From Streptomyces sp. S3(2020) (GTDB lineage Bacteria; Actinomycetota; Actinomycetes; Streptomycetales; Streptomycetaceae), in assembly GCF_013044505.1 (NCBI RefSeq), contig NZ_JABERD010000001.1, forward strand, positions 152,333 through 216,332: 64,000 bases of DNA, given 5' to 3'. The position numbers and the translations under genes are program-made. The stretch's first letter is position 1; each line of letters opens with the position of its first letter. Below are positions 39,055 to 48,673 of the stretch, one piece after another. The notes under the pieces were generated by a model that was given only the letters and a program-made list of their open reading frames with translations, was not told the origin of the DNA and ran no database searches.

Positions 39055-42000
39055 ATGACCGACGGAGTCGACAGCACGAACGGCGGGACAGTACGCCGCA
39101 GAACGGTTCTCACCACGGCCCTGAGCGCCGTACCGGTGGCCATGGCGGGCGGCGTCGGCGGTGCGGGAGCGGCCTCGGCCGCACCCGCCGCGGACCGCGA
39201 CGCCGTCGAGGGCCTCACGGTCGAACACCGCACGAACCCGCTCGGCGTGGACGCGGCCCGCCCGAGGTTCGGCTGGCGCACGGCGTCCGCCACCCGCGGT
39301 CGCCGCCAGACGGCGTACCGGATCCTGGTCGCCTCCTCGCCCGACCGCCTGGCCGACGGCCAGGGGGACGTGTGGGACAGCGGACGCGTCACCTCCGCGC
39401 GGTCGGTGGCGGTCCGCTACGACGGTGACGGCCTGCGCCCCTCGACCCGCTACCACTGGACGGTCCGGGTCTGGGACGAGAACGGCCGCGCTGTCCCCGC
39501 CGCCCCGACCGCGCACTTCGAGACGGGCCTGCTGAGCACCGACGGCGTCACCGGCTGGGACGGCGCCCGGTGGATCACCATGGCCGGCAAGGCACCGAAC
39601 AGCGAAGGCGCGCCCCTGCTGCGCACCGAGGCGGCCCTCGACGGCGGGCGCGTGCGCGCGGCCCGGCTCTACGTCTCCGCCCTCGGCGTGTACGACGCCT
39701 ACGTCAACGGCCACCGGGTCGCGGTACCCCAGGGCGGCACCACCACCCTCGAACTCCTCGCGCCGGGCTGGACGAACTACGACGCCCGCGTCAGCTACCT
39801 GACCTACGACGTCACTGCCCTGCTCGCCGGGGAGCGAACGGTCACGCTCGCGGCGGTGCTGGGCAACGGCTGGTACAACAGCCGTGTCTCCGAAGGCAGT
39901 TCCTACTACTCCGCGGACGGCGACCGGCTCGCCCTCAAGGCCAGGCTGCTGATCCGCTACGCCGACGGCTCGACCCGGTCCGTCGTGACCGCGCCCGGCG
40001 ACGACTGGAAGGCCACCGACACCGGCCCCTACCGCGCCGACGACATCTACGACGGACAGACCTACGACGCCCGCGAGGAGATACCCGGCTGGACGGCCGG
40101 CGGCTTCGACGCCTCCGCCTGGTCCGGCGTCGAGGAGCACGACTTCACGACCAGGTTCCCGGACTCCCGGCTCGTGGCCTACCCGGGCGAGACGGCCCGC
40201 CTGATGCCCGAGTGGGACCGCGAGCCCGAGTCGATCACCGTGTACGGCGACGCGTTCCGCGAGAGCCGCACCGCCGCCCTCCCCGTCACGCTCCACCCCG
40301 GCGAGACCGCCGTGATCGACCTCGGCCAGAACCTGGTCGGCGTCCCCCGCTACTCCCTCAGCGGCCCCGAGGGCGCCCAAGTCGCCTTCAAACCGGGCGA
40401 GATGCTCAACGACACCAGTGAGGGCGCGGACGGCCCCGAGGGCTCCGTCTACCGGGCCAACCTCCGCGCCGCCAAGGCCACCAGCACATACACCCTCAAG
40501 GGCGACCCGCAGGGCGAGACCCACCAGGACTCCCTGACCTTCTACGGCTTCCGCTACGTCTCCGTCACCACCACCGACACGGTTGCGCTCACCGACTTCA
40601 CCGGCCGGGTCGCCACCTCCGCGATCCACGACATCGGCACCGTCACCACGGACGACACCGACATCAACCAGCTGATCAGCAACGTCCGTTGGGGCCAGCG
40701 CGGCAACTACCTGTGGGTGCCCACCGACTGCCCGCAACGCGACGAACGCCTCGGCTGGACCGGCGACACCCAGCTCTTCTCCCACACCGGCCTCTACAAC
40801 GCCGACACGGTCAACTTCCTCAGCCACTTCGAGGAGTCCCTGATCGACTCACAGCGGATCTACGGCCTGGACGGCGCCCAGTTCACATGGGTGGCCCCCG
40901 GCAACCGCTACAACCAGCCCGTCCCGGCGAGCGGTTGGGCGGACTGCGGTGTGGTCGTGCCGTGGACGGTGTGGCAGATGTCCGGCGACACCACCGTCAT
41001 CGACCGCAGCTGGGCCGCCATGACCGAGTACCTGGACTGGATCCACCGGCGCACCGGCGACACCTACGCCGGGCAGGGTGCCATCTTCGGCGACTGGCTG
41101 GCCTTCCAGGACACCAGCACCCAGCTGATCAGCGACGTCTACTACGGCCACAGCGCCCGCCTCATGGCGGACATGGCCCACGCCACCGGGCGCGCCGCCG
41201 AGGCCGGCGCGTACGAGGACCTCTTCTCGCGCGTCAAGCGGGCCTTCGTCACCAAGTACCTGGCCACCGACGCGAGCACGGGACAGGTCACCGTCCGCTC
41301 CAGCCTGGGCAAGGCACCCGAGTGGCTCGGCGGCACACCCGAGGACGACAGCCAGACCGCCCTCCTGTGGGTCCTCAAGCTCGGCTTCTACGACACCGAG
41401 GCCCAGCGCCGCCAACTGGTCGCGCTGCTCGCCGACAACATCGGCAACGACGAGGCCTACAAGGCCGCCCACCCCGACAGCACCCGCGTGCGGCACGGCG
41501 AGAACACCCTCGCCGTCGGCTTCCTCGGCGTGAACGTGCTCGCCCCCGTCCTCACCGGCGAGGGGCGCGCCGACCTCGCGTACGCCCTGCTCCACCAGGA
41601 CGCGATGCCGTCCTGGCTGTACTCGGTGCGCAACGGCGCGACGACCATCTGGGAGCGCTGGAACTCGTACTCGAAGGACGACGGTTTCGGGCCGGTCGAG
41701 ATGAACTCGTTCAACCACTACTCCTACGGCGCGATCATGGAGTGGATGTACGAGAGCATGGCCGGCATCGCCAAGGACCCGGCCCACCCCGGGTTCAAGC
41801 ACTTCTTCCTCGCGCCGCACCTCGACCCGACCGGCAGGATCACCCGGGTGTCCGGCTCGCACCGGTCGCCGTACGGCGAGATCGTCAGCGCGTGGACGGT
41901 CGGTGACCGCGAACTGACCTACCGGGCCGCGGTCCCCGCCAACAGCACGGCCACCCTGCGTATCCCCACGACCGACCCCGACACCGTCCGCGAGGGCCGG

Positions 42001-42108
42001 ACACCCCTGTCACGCGTCAGGGGCGTGACCTACGTGGGCTTCGCGGACGGCGTCGCCTCCTACCGACTCCCGTCGGGACGCTACGAGTTGACCTCCGCGC
42101 TCGACTGA
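39055..42108 (+). CDS. secreted alpha-L-rhamnosidase, GH78
   Basis: 1017 residues, ATG 39055. Twin-Arg signal: VRRRTVLT at about residues 12-19, then a hydrophobic stretch to ASAAPAAD. Domain order is that of GH78: N-terminal beta-sandwiches (VEHRTNPLGVDAARPRFGWR; YRILVASSPDRLADG), the inserted rhamnosidase N domain, the (alpha/alpha)6 barrel, and a C-terminal beta domain. The catalytic region DCPQRDERLGWTGDTQ (about 558-573) holds the general acid Glu; MNSFNHYSYGAI (about 883) carries the conserved His/Tyr. It frees L-rhamnose from pectin or glycosides outside the cell. An operator precedes it, tying it to the rhamnose locus; its end overlaps lutC by 28 bp tail to tail. Confidence 0.95.
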   Translation: MTDGVDSTNGGTVRRRTVLTTALSAVPVAMAGGVGGAGAASAAPAADRDAVEGLTVEHRTNPLGVDAARPRFGWRTASATRGRRQTAYRILVASSPDRLADGQGDVWDSGRVTSARSVAVRYDGDGLRPSTRYHWTVRVWDENGRAVPAAPTAHFETGLLSTDGVTGWDGARWITMAGKAPNSEGAPLLRTEAALDGGRVRAARLYVSALGVYDAYVNGHRVAVPQGGTTTLELLAPGWTNYDARVSYLTYDVTALLAGERTVTLAAVLGNGWYNSRVSEGSSYYSADGDRLALKARLLIRYADGSTRSVVTAPGDDWKATDTGPYRADDIYDGQTYDAREEIPGWTAGGFDASAWSGVEEHDFTTRFPDSRLVAYPGETARLMPEWDREPESITVYGDAFRESRTAALPVTLHPGETAVIDLGQNLVGVPRYSLSGPEGAQVAFKPGEMLNDTSEGADGPEGSVYRANLRAAKATSTYTLKGDPQGETHQDSLTFYGFRYVSVTTTDTVALTDFTGRVATSAIHDIGTVTTDDTDINQLISNVRWGQRGNYLWVPTDCPQRDERLGWTGDTQLFSHTGLYNADTVNFLSHFEESLIDSQRIYGLDGAQFTWVAPGNRYNQPVPASGWADCGVVVPWTVWQMSGDTTVIDRSWAAMTEYLDWIHRRTGDTYAGQGAIFGDWLAFQDTSTQLISDVYYGHSARLMADMAHATGRAAEAGAYEDLFSRVKRAFVTKYLATDASTGQVTVRSSLGKAPEWLGGTPEDDSQTALLWVLKLGFYDTEAQRRQLVALLADNIGNDEAYKAAHPDSTRVRHGENTLAVGFLGVNVLAPVLTGEGRADLAYALLHQDAMPSWLYSVRNGATTIWERWNSYSKDDGFGPVEMNSFNHYSYGAIMEWMYESMAGIAKDPAHPGFKHFFLAPHLDPTGRITRVSGSHRSPYGEIVSAWTVGDRELTYRAAVPANSTATLRIPTTDPDTVREGRTPLSRVRGVTYVGFADGVASYRLPSGRYELTSALD

Positions 42109-42749
42109 TCCTGCACCAGCACCACCTCCAGGGTGCGCGGACCGTGCACCCCCTCGACCCGGTCCAGCTCGATGTCACTGGTCGCCGAAGGACCGGAGAT
42201 CCATGTCAACGGGCGGGCCGGGTCGAGGCGTTCGAGAGCCTGCGGCACGGAGGAGACGACCTGCTCCGGGACCCTCACGACACAGATGTGGTGGTCGGGC
42301 ACGAGGGTGATGCGGCGGCGGCCCTGGTCGGGGGAGCCGTCCAGCACGATGGTGCCGGTCTCGGCGATGGCCACCGCGCACGCCGTGACCACACTGTCGA
42401 TCCGGTCCAGCTCGTGAGGGGTGCTCTCGAAGCGGTCCGGCACCTGGTCCGCCTCGGCCTCGGCGAGCCAGGACGGTTCGAGACCCGGCGGCACGAGCAC
42501 CGTCTTCGCGCCCTGCGCCGCCAGCATCCCCGCGATCGTCACGGCCAGGTCGTCGGCGGCGCAACGGTGCACGATCGCCCGGTAGTCCGCGAGGTTCTCG
42601 GCCAGCAGATCGACGGTCTGCGCGACACTGCGGTCGCCGTGCTCCCGCAGATAGTCCCGCGCGACCGCCCGCTCGTACGGCGTGTCGTCCTGCGGTACGT
42701 CGGCGAGCGCGCGCCGTACCCGGCCCAGGATCCGTTCCCTGCTGCTCAC
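42081..42749 (-). CDS. lutC: lactate utilisation protein C (LutC/YkgG family)
   Basis: 222 residues from GTG 42749, overlapping the lutB stop in GTGA. Typical features: SSRERILGRVRRALADVP at the start, ATTAC-like acid segment CAVAIAETGTIVLDGSPDQG (about residues 140-159), LVPDHHICVVRVPEQVVSSV and WISGPSATSDIELDRVEGVHGP at the end, which is the family box (quoted here in two parts: WISGPSATSDIELDR and VEGVHGP). It forms the LutABC complex that oxidises L-lactate to pyruvate. Confidence 0.94.
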   Translation of the reverse strand: MSSRERILGRVRRALADVPQDDTPYERAVARDYLREHGDRSVAQTVDLLAENLADYRAIVHRCAADDLAVTIAGMLAAQGAKTVLVPPGLEPSWLAEAEADQVPDRFESTPHELDRIDSVVTACAVAIAETGTIVLDGSPDQGRRRITLVPDHHICVVRVPEQVVSSVPQALERLDPARPLTWISGPSATSDIELDRVEGVHGPRTLEVVLVQDQSSAEVNS

Positions 42750-44248
42750 TTCGCCCCGTCCTTTCCACCGTTGGTGCGCTGCCACCAGTCCCGGAACGGC
42801 TCGGCCGGCACCTGCGGCAGCTCCCGGGTGCCGCTCCACGCCTTGCCGGGGCCCGGCAGGGTGCGCGGGTGGAGGCGGCGGGTGCGGGAGGCGAGGCGCT
42901 GGCCGGTGCGCAGGGCGCCCGGGTGGGCGAACGCCCAGCGGGCCGCCCGCATGGCCGCCCGCTCGGCGGCATGTCCCTTGGCCGGCTTCAGCACGACCTT
43001 GTTGCCCTCGCGGACCACCGGACCGCCCTGGACGACCCGTTCCCGCAGATGCACCAGCACCTCGGGGATGTCGATGGCGACCGGGCACACCTCGTAGCAG
43101 GCCCCGCAGAGCGAGGACGCGTACGGCAGCGAGGCGTCGATCTCGCTTGCCGTGCCCCTCAGTTGAGGGCTGAGGATGGCGCCGATCGGGCCCGGGTAGA
43201 CCGAGCCGTAGGCGTGGCCGCCGGCCCGCTCGTAGACCGGGCAGACGTTCAGGCACGCCGAGCAGCGGATGCAGCGCAGGGCCTGGCGGCCGACTTCGTC
43301 GGCGAGGGTGTCGGTGCGGCCGTTGTCGATCAGGACGAGGTGGAAGGCGCGCGGACCGTCCTCGTCCGAGGTGCCGGTCCACATCGAGGTGTACGGGTTC
43401 ATGCGCTCGGCCGTCGAGGAGCGGGGGAGTGTCTGGAGGAAGACCTCCAGGTCCTGCCAGGTCGGCAGGATCTTCTCGATGCCGACGACCGAGATCAGTG
43501 TCTCGGGCAGGGTCAGACACATCCGCCCGTTGCCCTCGGACTCCACGACCACCAGCGTGCCGGTCTCGGCGATCATGAAGTTGGCGCCGGAGACACCGAC
43601 CTTGGCGCGCAGGAACTTCTCGCGGAGGTGGAGGCGGGCGGCGTCGGCGAGTTCGGCGGGCGTGTCCGTGAGCCCGTCGGGGGCGGGGCGCCCCCACTCG
43701 CTCATCTCGCGCGCGAAGATGTCCCGGATCTCGCCGCGGTTGCGGTGGATGGCGGGAACGAGGATGTGCGAGGGCCGGTCCTTGCCCAACTGCACGATGA
43801 GTTCGGCGAGATCGGTCTCGTAGGCGCGGATGCCCTCCTCCTCCAGCGCCTCGTTGAGCCCGATCTCCTGGGTGGCCATCGACTTGACCTTGACGACCTC
43901 CGACTCGCCCGTCTCCTTGACGAGTCGGGTGACGATCCGGTTGGCCTCGTCGGCGTCGCAGGCCCAGTGGACGGTGCCGCCCGCCGCCGTCACCGACTCC
44001 TCCAACTGCACGAGATACCGGTCGAGATGACGCAGCGTGTGGTCCTTGATGCGCTTGCCCGCCTCGCGCAGCTCCGCCCAGTCGGAGACCTCGGTGACGG
44101 CCTTCTCGCGCTTGGCGCGGATGGTGTGCGTGGCGTGCCGCAGATTGCCGCGCAGCGTCTGGTTGTTGACGGCGTCGTGCGCGGCCTTGGGGAAGGCCGG
44201 GTGGGTGGGTGGGGGAAACACAGGCATTCCTACGAACGTTCCGCTCAT
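42746..44248 (-). CDS. lutB: lactate utilisation iron-sulfur protein B (LutB/YkgF)
   Basis: 500 residues from ATG 44248, which overlaps the lutA stop in ATGA. The N-terminal part holds the LutB/C domain (SMATQEIGLNEALEEEGIRA, about residues 120-139; AETGTLVVVESEGNGRMCL). The C-terminal part carries two 4Fe-4S motifs, CIRCSACLNVCPVY (about 325-338) and CGACYEVCPV (about 385-394). It transfers electrons from lactate oxidation. Its proximity to rhamnose genes fits disposal of L-lactate made from L-lactaldehyde. Confidence 0.95.
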   Translation of the reverse strand: MSGTFVGMPVFPPPTHPAFPKAAHDAVNNQTLRGNLRHATHTIRAKREKAVTEVSDWAELREAGKRIKDHTLRHLDRYLVQLEESVTAAGGTVHWACDADEANRIVTRLVKETGESEVVKVKSMATQEIGLNEALEEEGIRAYETDLAELIVQLGKDRPSHILVPAIHRNRGEIRDIFAREMSEWGRPAPDGLTDTPAELADAARLHLREKFLRAKVGVSGANFMIAETGTLVVVESEGNGRMCLTLPETLISVVGIEKILPTWQDLEVFLQTLPRSSTAERMNPYTSMWTGTSDEDGPRAFHLVLIDNGRTDTLADEVGRQALRCIRCSACLNVCPVYERAGGHAYGSVYPGPIGAILSPQLRGTASEIDASLPYASSLCGACYEVCPVAIDIPEVLVHLRERVVQGGPVVREGNKVVLKPAKGHAAERAAMRAARWAFAHPGALRTGQRLASRTRRLHPRTLPGPGKAWSGTRELPQVPAEPFRDWWQRTNGGKDGAK

Positions 44249-45000
44249 GCGGCCGGCTCCTCCTCCGTGCTCGCCAGGATCTCCGCGATGTGCACCGGCC
44301 GCATCTCCGTGCTCAGCCGGGCCATCGTGCCGCCGATGTGCATCAGACAGGAGTTGTCGGCCGCGCACAGCACGTCGGCGCCGGTCGACTCGGCGTTGCG
44401 CACCTTGTCCGCGCCCATCGCCGCCGAGACATCGGAGTTCTTCAGTGCGAAGGTGCCACCGAACCCGCAGCACTCCTCCGCACCCGGCAGTTCGACCAGT
44501 TCCAGCCCCTTCACGGCCTGGAGCAGCCGCCGGGGCCGGTCGCCGAGCCCGAGGCCGCGCAGCCCGTGGCAGGTCGGGTGGTAGGTCACCTTGTGCGGGT
44601 AGTGGGCGCCGACATCAGTGACCCCGAGGACGTCCACGAGGAACTCGGTGAGCTCGTACGTCTTGGGGACCACGGGCGCCAGCGTGGTCGCGAGGCCGTC
44701 CCCGCGCCCCTCGGCCCGGGCCCGCTCACCCATCCGCGGATACAGCTCCCGCACCATCGCCCCGCACGACCCGGACGGCGTGACGATCGCCTCGTACTCC
44801 CCGAAGACATCGGAGAAATGCCGGGCCATCGGCTCCGCCTCATGACGGTAACCGGTGTTGTAGTGCGCTTGCCCGCAACAGGTCTGGGCCATCGGGAAGT
44901 CGACCTCGACGCCCAGTCTGGTCAGCAGTTTCACCACGGCGCGCCCGGTGTCCGGATAGAGCGTGTCGTTGACACAGGTCAGGAACAGGGCGACACGCAT
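44245..45000 (-). CDS. lutA: lactate utilisation iron-sulfur protein A (LutA/YkgE, CCG domain)
   Basis: 251 residues from ATG 45000, AAGGAG upstream; earlier in-frame codons lack such a site. Two CCG-type cysteine-rich domains: TCCGQAHYNTGY (about residues 39-50) with SGSCGAM, and PTCHGLRGLGL with AEECCGFGGTFALKN (about 183-197). The CCG motif binds non-cubane clusters in the L-lactate oxidising complex. First gene of the lut operon, 71 bp downstream of rhaB on the same strand. Confidence 0.95.
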   Translation of the reverse strand: MRVALFLTCVNDTLYPDTGRAVVKLLTRLGVEVDFPMAQTCCGQAHYNTGYRHEAEPMARHFSDVFGEYEAIVTPSGSCGAMVRELYPRMGERARAEGRGDGLATTLAPVVPKTYELTEFLVDVLGVTDVGAHYPHKVTYHPTCHGLRGLGLGDRPRRLLQAVKGLELVELPGAEECCGFGGTFALKNSDVSAAMGADKVRNAESTGADVLCAADNSCLMHIGGTMARLSTEMRPVHIAEILASTEEEPAA

Positions 45001-45071
45001 CGCGGCTCCTTGTGGTCGATCATCGGATGAGTGAAGGGTAGTGCGGCCGGGAGGCGTGGGGGAGACCCCGC

Positions 45072-46517
45072 TCACCGATCGGCGAGCCGGGCCTCCGCCT
45101 CGCGCCACGGTGCGGTGTCCCCCTGGGGCTCGTACCGGGTCAACGGCTGTGTGCGGGTGAGCAGTCGCCGGCCGTCCGCGAGGTCGCCGACGAGCCCGTG
45201 CGCCCGGGCCTGGACCAGGACGTTCCCGAGGGCCGCCGCCTCCGTCGGGCCCGCCACCACCGGCAGCCCGCAGGCGTCGGCGGTCAGCTGGCAGAGGAGC
45301 GCGTTACGGGTGCCGCCACCCACGACGTGCACGACGTCGACCGGATGCCCGGCGAGCCGCTGGGCGTCGGCGATCGCCCTGCGGTGCGCGAGGGCCAGCG
45401 AGTCGAGGATGCAGCGCGTGATCTCGGCGGGCGAGGAGGGCACCGGCTGCCCCGAGGCACGGCATGCCTCGGCGATCCGCTCCGGCATCCGCCCCGGTGC
45501 GAGGAACGCCGCGTCCCCCGCGTCCACCACCGACCGCAGCGGCGGCACCTTCGCCGCGTCCAGCAGCAGCGCCCCCAACTCCGGTTCGCCCCAGGCCCGT
45601 ACGCACTCCTGGAGCAGCCACAGCCCCATGATGTTCCGCAGGTAGCGGACCGTCCCGTCCAGCCCCAGCTCGTTGGTGAAGTTGGCGGCCCGGCTCTCCT
45701 CGGTCAGCACGGGCGCGTCCAGTTCGAGGCCGGCCAGCGACCAGGTGCCGGTGCAGATGTAGGCGAACCGTTCGCCCCCGGCCGGTACGGCGGCCACCGC
45801 GGACGCGGTGTCGTGCGAACCGACGGCCGTCACCGGTACCGGTCCGGCGAGCCCGGTCTCCTCCAGCACCTCGGGCCGCAGCACACCGGCCGGATCGCCG
45901 GGCCGCCGCAGCGGCGCGAAGAGGTCCAGGTCGATCCCGAGCCGCGCGGCGATGTCGTACGACCACTCGCGCGTCCAGGGATCGATCAGCTGGGTCGTCG
46001 AGGCGTTGGTGAGCTCGGTGCCCTGCTCGCCGGTCAGCCAGTACGTGAGGAGGTCGGGGATGAGCAACAACCGCTCGGCACGCGAGAGTTGCTGCGTGGT
46101 GCGGGCCGCCGTCAGCTGGTACAGCGTGTTGAAGGGCGCGTACTGCAACCCGGTGGCCGCGTACAGCTCCTCGGCCGGCACGGTCGCCCAGACCTTCTCG
46201 GCGATGCCGTCGGTGCGGGCGTCCCGGTAGTGCACGGGGTTGCCGAGCAGCGCCCCGTCGGTGTCGAGGAGCCCGTAGTCCACGGCCCAGCTGTCGATGC
46301 CGACCGAGTCGACCTGGCCGGCCGCCCGGAGTCCGTCCAGGACACCGCCGTAGAGCGAGAGGACGTCCCAGCGCAGTCCTTCGGGCACCCGGACCGGGCG
46401 GTTCGGGAACCGGTGGGCCTCGGTCAGTTCCAGGCTGTCCGGGCCGACGCGGCCGACCATGACACGTCCGCTGGACGCGCCGAGGTCGACCGCGGCGTAC
46501 GACTTCACGCCCGTCAC
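45072..46517 (-). CDS. rhaB: L-rhamnulokinase
   Basis: 481 residues from GTG 46517, which overlaps the upstream aldolase stop in GTGA; GTG 46508 is possible. FGGY kinase features: VDLGASSGRVMVG (about residues 9-21), the substrate region GIDSWAVDYGLLD (about 74-86), SHDTASAVAAVP, the ATP-site CTGTWSLAGLEL and VVGGGTRNALLCQLTADACG (about 397-416). It phosphorylates L-rhamnulose at C1 in the cytosol. It is the third gene of the rhaI-aldolase-rhaB operon. Confidence 0.95.
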   Translation of the reverse strand: MTGVKSYAAVDLGASSGRVMVGRVGPDSLELTEAHRFPNRPVRVPEGLRWDVLSLYGGVLDGLRAAGQVDSVGIDSWAVDYGLLDTDGALLGNPVHYRDARTDGIAEKVWATVPAEELYAATGLQYAPFNTLYQLTAARTTQQLSRAERLLLIPDLLTYWLTGEQGTELTNASTTQLIDPWTREWSYDIAARLGIDLDLFAPLRRPGDPAGVLRPEVLEETGLAGPVPVTAVGSHDTASAVAAVPAGGERFAYICTGTWSLAGLELDAPVLTEESRAANFTNELGLDGTVRYLRNIMGLWLLQECVRAWGEPELGALLLDAAKVPPLRSVVDAGDAAFLAPGRMPERIAEACRASGQPVPSSPAEITRCILDSLALAHRRAIADAQRLAGHPVDVVHVVGGGTRNALLCQLTADACGLPVVAGPTEAAALGNVLVQARAHGLVGDLADGRRLLTRTQPLTRYEPQGDTAPWREAEARLADR

Positions 46518-48553
46518 CGCAGGAAGGCGGCCGCGACGCCGGCGTCGACGGGGATGTGCAGTCCGGTGGTGTGGGTCAGCTCCCCGCCGGTGAGGGCGAA
46601 GACGGCGTTGGCCACGTGCTCGGGGAGCACCTCGCGCTTGAGGATGGTCCGCTGCGCGTAGAACTCGCCCAGCTTCTCCTCCTCCACCCCGTACACGGCG
46701 GCCCGCTGGGCACCCCAGCCGGCGGCGAAGATCCCGGAACCGCGTACCACGCCGTCCGGGTTGATCCCGTTGACCCGGATGCCGTGCTCGCCCAGCTCGG
46801 CGGCGAGCAGCCGCACCTGGTGGGCCTGGTCGGCCTTGGTGGCGGAGTAGGCGATGTTGTTGGGGCCGGCGAAGACGGCGTTCTTGGAGGCGATGTAGAC
46901 GATGTCGCCGCCCAGTCGCTGCGCGATCATCACCCGGGCGGCCTCGCGCGAGACGAGGAACGAACCGCGGGCCATGATGTCGTGCTGAAGGTCCCAGTCC
47001 TTGGCCGAGGTCTCCAGGAGCGGCTTGGAGATGGAGATCCCGGCGTTGTTGACGACGAGGTCCACCCCGCCGAAGGCGAGCGCGGCGGCCTTGAAGGCCT
47101 CGGCGATCTGCTCCTCGGAGGTCACGTCCACGGTCACGGCGACGGCCTTGTCGGGACCGCCGAGCTCCTCGGCGACGGCGGCGGCGTTGGCACCGTCGAG
47201 ATCGGCGACGACGACACAGGCGCCCTCGGAGACGAGCCGGTGCGCGATCGCCTTGCCGATGCCACTGCCCGCACCGGTCACCAGCGCGACCCGTGTCGCG
47301 AGCGGCTTCGGCTGGGGCATGCGCTGGAGCTTGGCCTCCTCCAGGGCCCAGTACTCGATGCGGAACTTCTCGGACTCCTCGATGGGCGCGTACGTGGAGA
47401 CGGCCTCCGCGCCACGCATCACGCTGACGGCGTTGACGTAGAACTCGCCGGCCACCCGCGCGGTCTGCTTGTCCTTGCCGAAGGAGAACATGCCCACACC
47501 CGGGATGAGCACGATCGCCGGGTCGGCGCCGCGCATCGCGGGGGAGTCGGGCAGCGCGTGCCGCCGGTAGTAGGCGGCGTACTCCTCGCGGTAGGTGGCG
47601 TGCAGTTGCCTCAGGCGGGCGACGGCCTCGTCCAGGGGCGCGGCCGGCGGCAGGTCGAGGACGAGCGGTGCCACCTTGGTCCGCAGGAAGTGGTCGGGGC
47701 AGGAGGTGCCGAGCGCGGCGAGCCGGGGGTGTTCGGCGGCGGCCAGGAAGTCGAGCACCACGTCGGTGTCGGTGAAGTGCCCGACCTGCGGCTTGTCCTG
47801 CGAGGCGAGGGCACGCACATACGGCGCCAGCGCGGCGGCCCGCTCCCTGCGCTCGGCCTCGGGAAGGGCGCCGTAGCCCTCGATGGCGGGCCCGAAGGGC
47901 TCGGCCTTGCCGCGCTCCTCCAGGAACGCCTCGGCGGTGCGGATGATGTGCAGCGAGTTCCGCTCGCACTCCTCCGCGGTGTCCCCCCAGGCGGTGATGC
48001 CGTGCCCACCGAGCACGCACCCGACGGCCTGCGGGTTGGCGGCCTTGATCGCGGCGATGTCCAGCCCCAGCTGGAACCCGGGGCGCCGCCACGGCACCCA
48101 GGCGACCGTGTCCCCGAAGCACTCGGCGGTCAGCTTCTCCCCGTCGGCGGCACAGGCGAGTGCGATCCCGGAGTCCGGATGCAGATGATCGACATGCGCC
48201 GCCTCCACCAGCCCGTGCATGGCGGTGTCGATCGAGGGAGCGGCCCCGCCCTTGCCGTGCAGGCAGTAGTCGAAGGCGGCGACCATCTCGTCCTCACGCT
48301 CGACGCCGGGGTAGACGTCGACGAGCGCCCGCATCCGGTCGAGCCGCAGGACCGCCAGCCCGCCCTCGGTCAGCGTCCCGAGGTCACCCCCGGACCCCTT
48401 GACCCACATCAGCTCCACATCACCCCCGGTGACGGGATCGGTGTCGGTGCCCTTCGCGGAGGCGTTGCCCCCGGCGTAGTTGGTGTTACGGGGGTCGGCG
48501 CCGAGCCGATGGGACCGGGCGAGGAGAGCGGCGGCTTCGGGGTGGGTGGCCAT
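46514..48553 (-). CDS. rhaEW: bifunctional rhamnulose-1-phosphate aldolase/L-lactaldehyde dehydrogenase
   Basis: 679 residues from ATG 48553. Residues about 15-390 form a class II aldolase domain: SAKGTDTDPVTGGDVELMWV, HVDHLHPDS with the zinc His residues (about 137-145) and GGHGITAWGDTAEECE (about 204-219). Residues about 428-679 are an SDR: LVTGAGSGIGKAIAHRL, NNAGIS, and Y-x3-K in YSATKADQ (about 594). Together they split rhamnulose-1-phosphate to DHAP and L-lactaldehyde and oxidise the latter to L-lactate. The fused gene is the actinobacterial form of this step. Repeat copy C lies between it and rhaI. Confidence 0.94.
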   Translation of the reverse strand: MATHPEAAALLARSHRLGADPRNTNYAGGNASAKGTDTDPVTGGDVELMWVKGSGGDLGTLTEGGLAVLRLDRMRALVDVYPGVEREDEMVAAFDYCLHGKGGAAPSIDTAMHGLVEAAHVDHLHPDSGIALACAADGEKLTAECFGDTVAWVPWRRPGFQLGLDIAAIKAANPQAVGCVLGGHGITAWGDTAEECERNSLHIIRTAEAFLEERGKAEPFGPAIEGYGALPEAERRERAAALAPYVRALASQDKPQVGHFTDTDVVLDFLAAAEHPRLAALGTSCPDHFLRTKVAPLVLDLPPAAPLDEAVARLRQLHATYREEYAAYYRRHALPDSPAMRGADPAIVLIPGVGMFSFGKDKQTARVAGEFYVNAVSVMRGAEAVSTYAPIEESEKFRIEYWALEEAKLQRMPQPKPLATRVALVTGAGSGIGKAIAHRLVSEGACVVVADLDGANAAAVAEELGGPDKAVAVTVDVTSEEQIAEAFKAAALAFGGVDLVVNNAGISISKPLLETSAKDWDLQHDIMARGSFLVSREAARVMIAQRLGGDIVYIASKNAVFAGPNNIAYSATKADQAHQVRLLAAELGEHGIRVNGINPDGVVRGSGIFAAGWGAQRAAVYGVEEEKLGEFYAQRTILKREVLPEHVANAVFALTGGELTHTTGLHIPVDAGVAAAFLR

Positions 48554-48587
48554 GACGTTCAGTCCTTGTCTAGGAGGGGAGGTGCAG

Positions 48588-48673
48588 CGCCCCTCTAGGG
48601 GCGCGGGGAACTGCGCGACCAGCCACAGACGGCCCGCAGTCCGCAGATCACAGAACCCGGCAGACGCTCACGC
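48588..48673 (-). repeat. interspersed 3' element, copy C, inside the rhamnose operon
   Basis: Core at 48597-48624, AGGGGCGCGGGGAACTGCGC + GACCAGCC. On the minus strand it starts at GCG-TGA-GCG, the stop of rhaI (48668), and has the core 43 bp after the stop. A perfect hairpin GCGCCCC-TCTA-GGGGCGC (48588-48605) closes it 35 bp upstream of the next start. It sits between two genes of one pathway, so it may lower downstream expression. Confidence 0.88.

Noticed and set aside
45072..48122. 1016-codon minus frame spanning most of the aldolase gene and rhaB
   Set aside because: Only the final 481 codons are rhaB; the first part is the aldolase gene read in another frame, and no start site supports a fusion.
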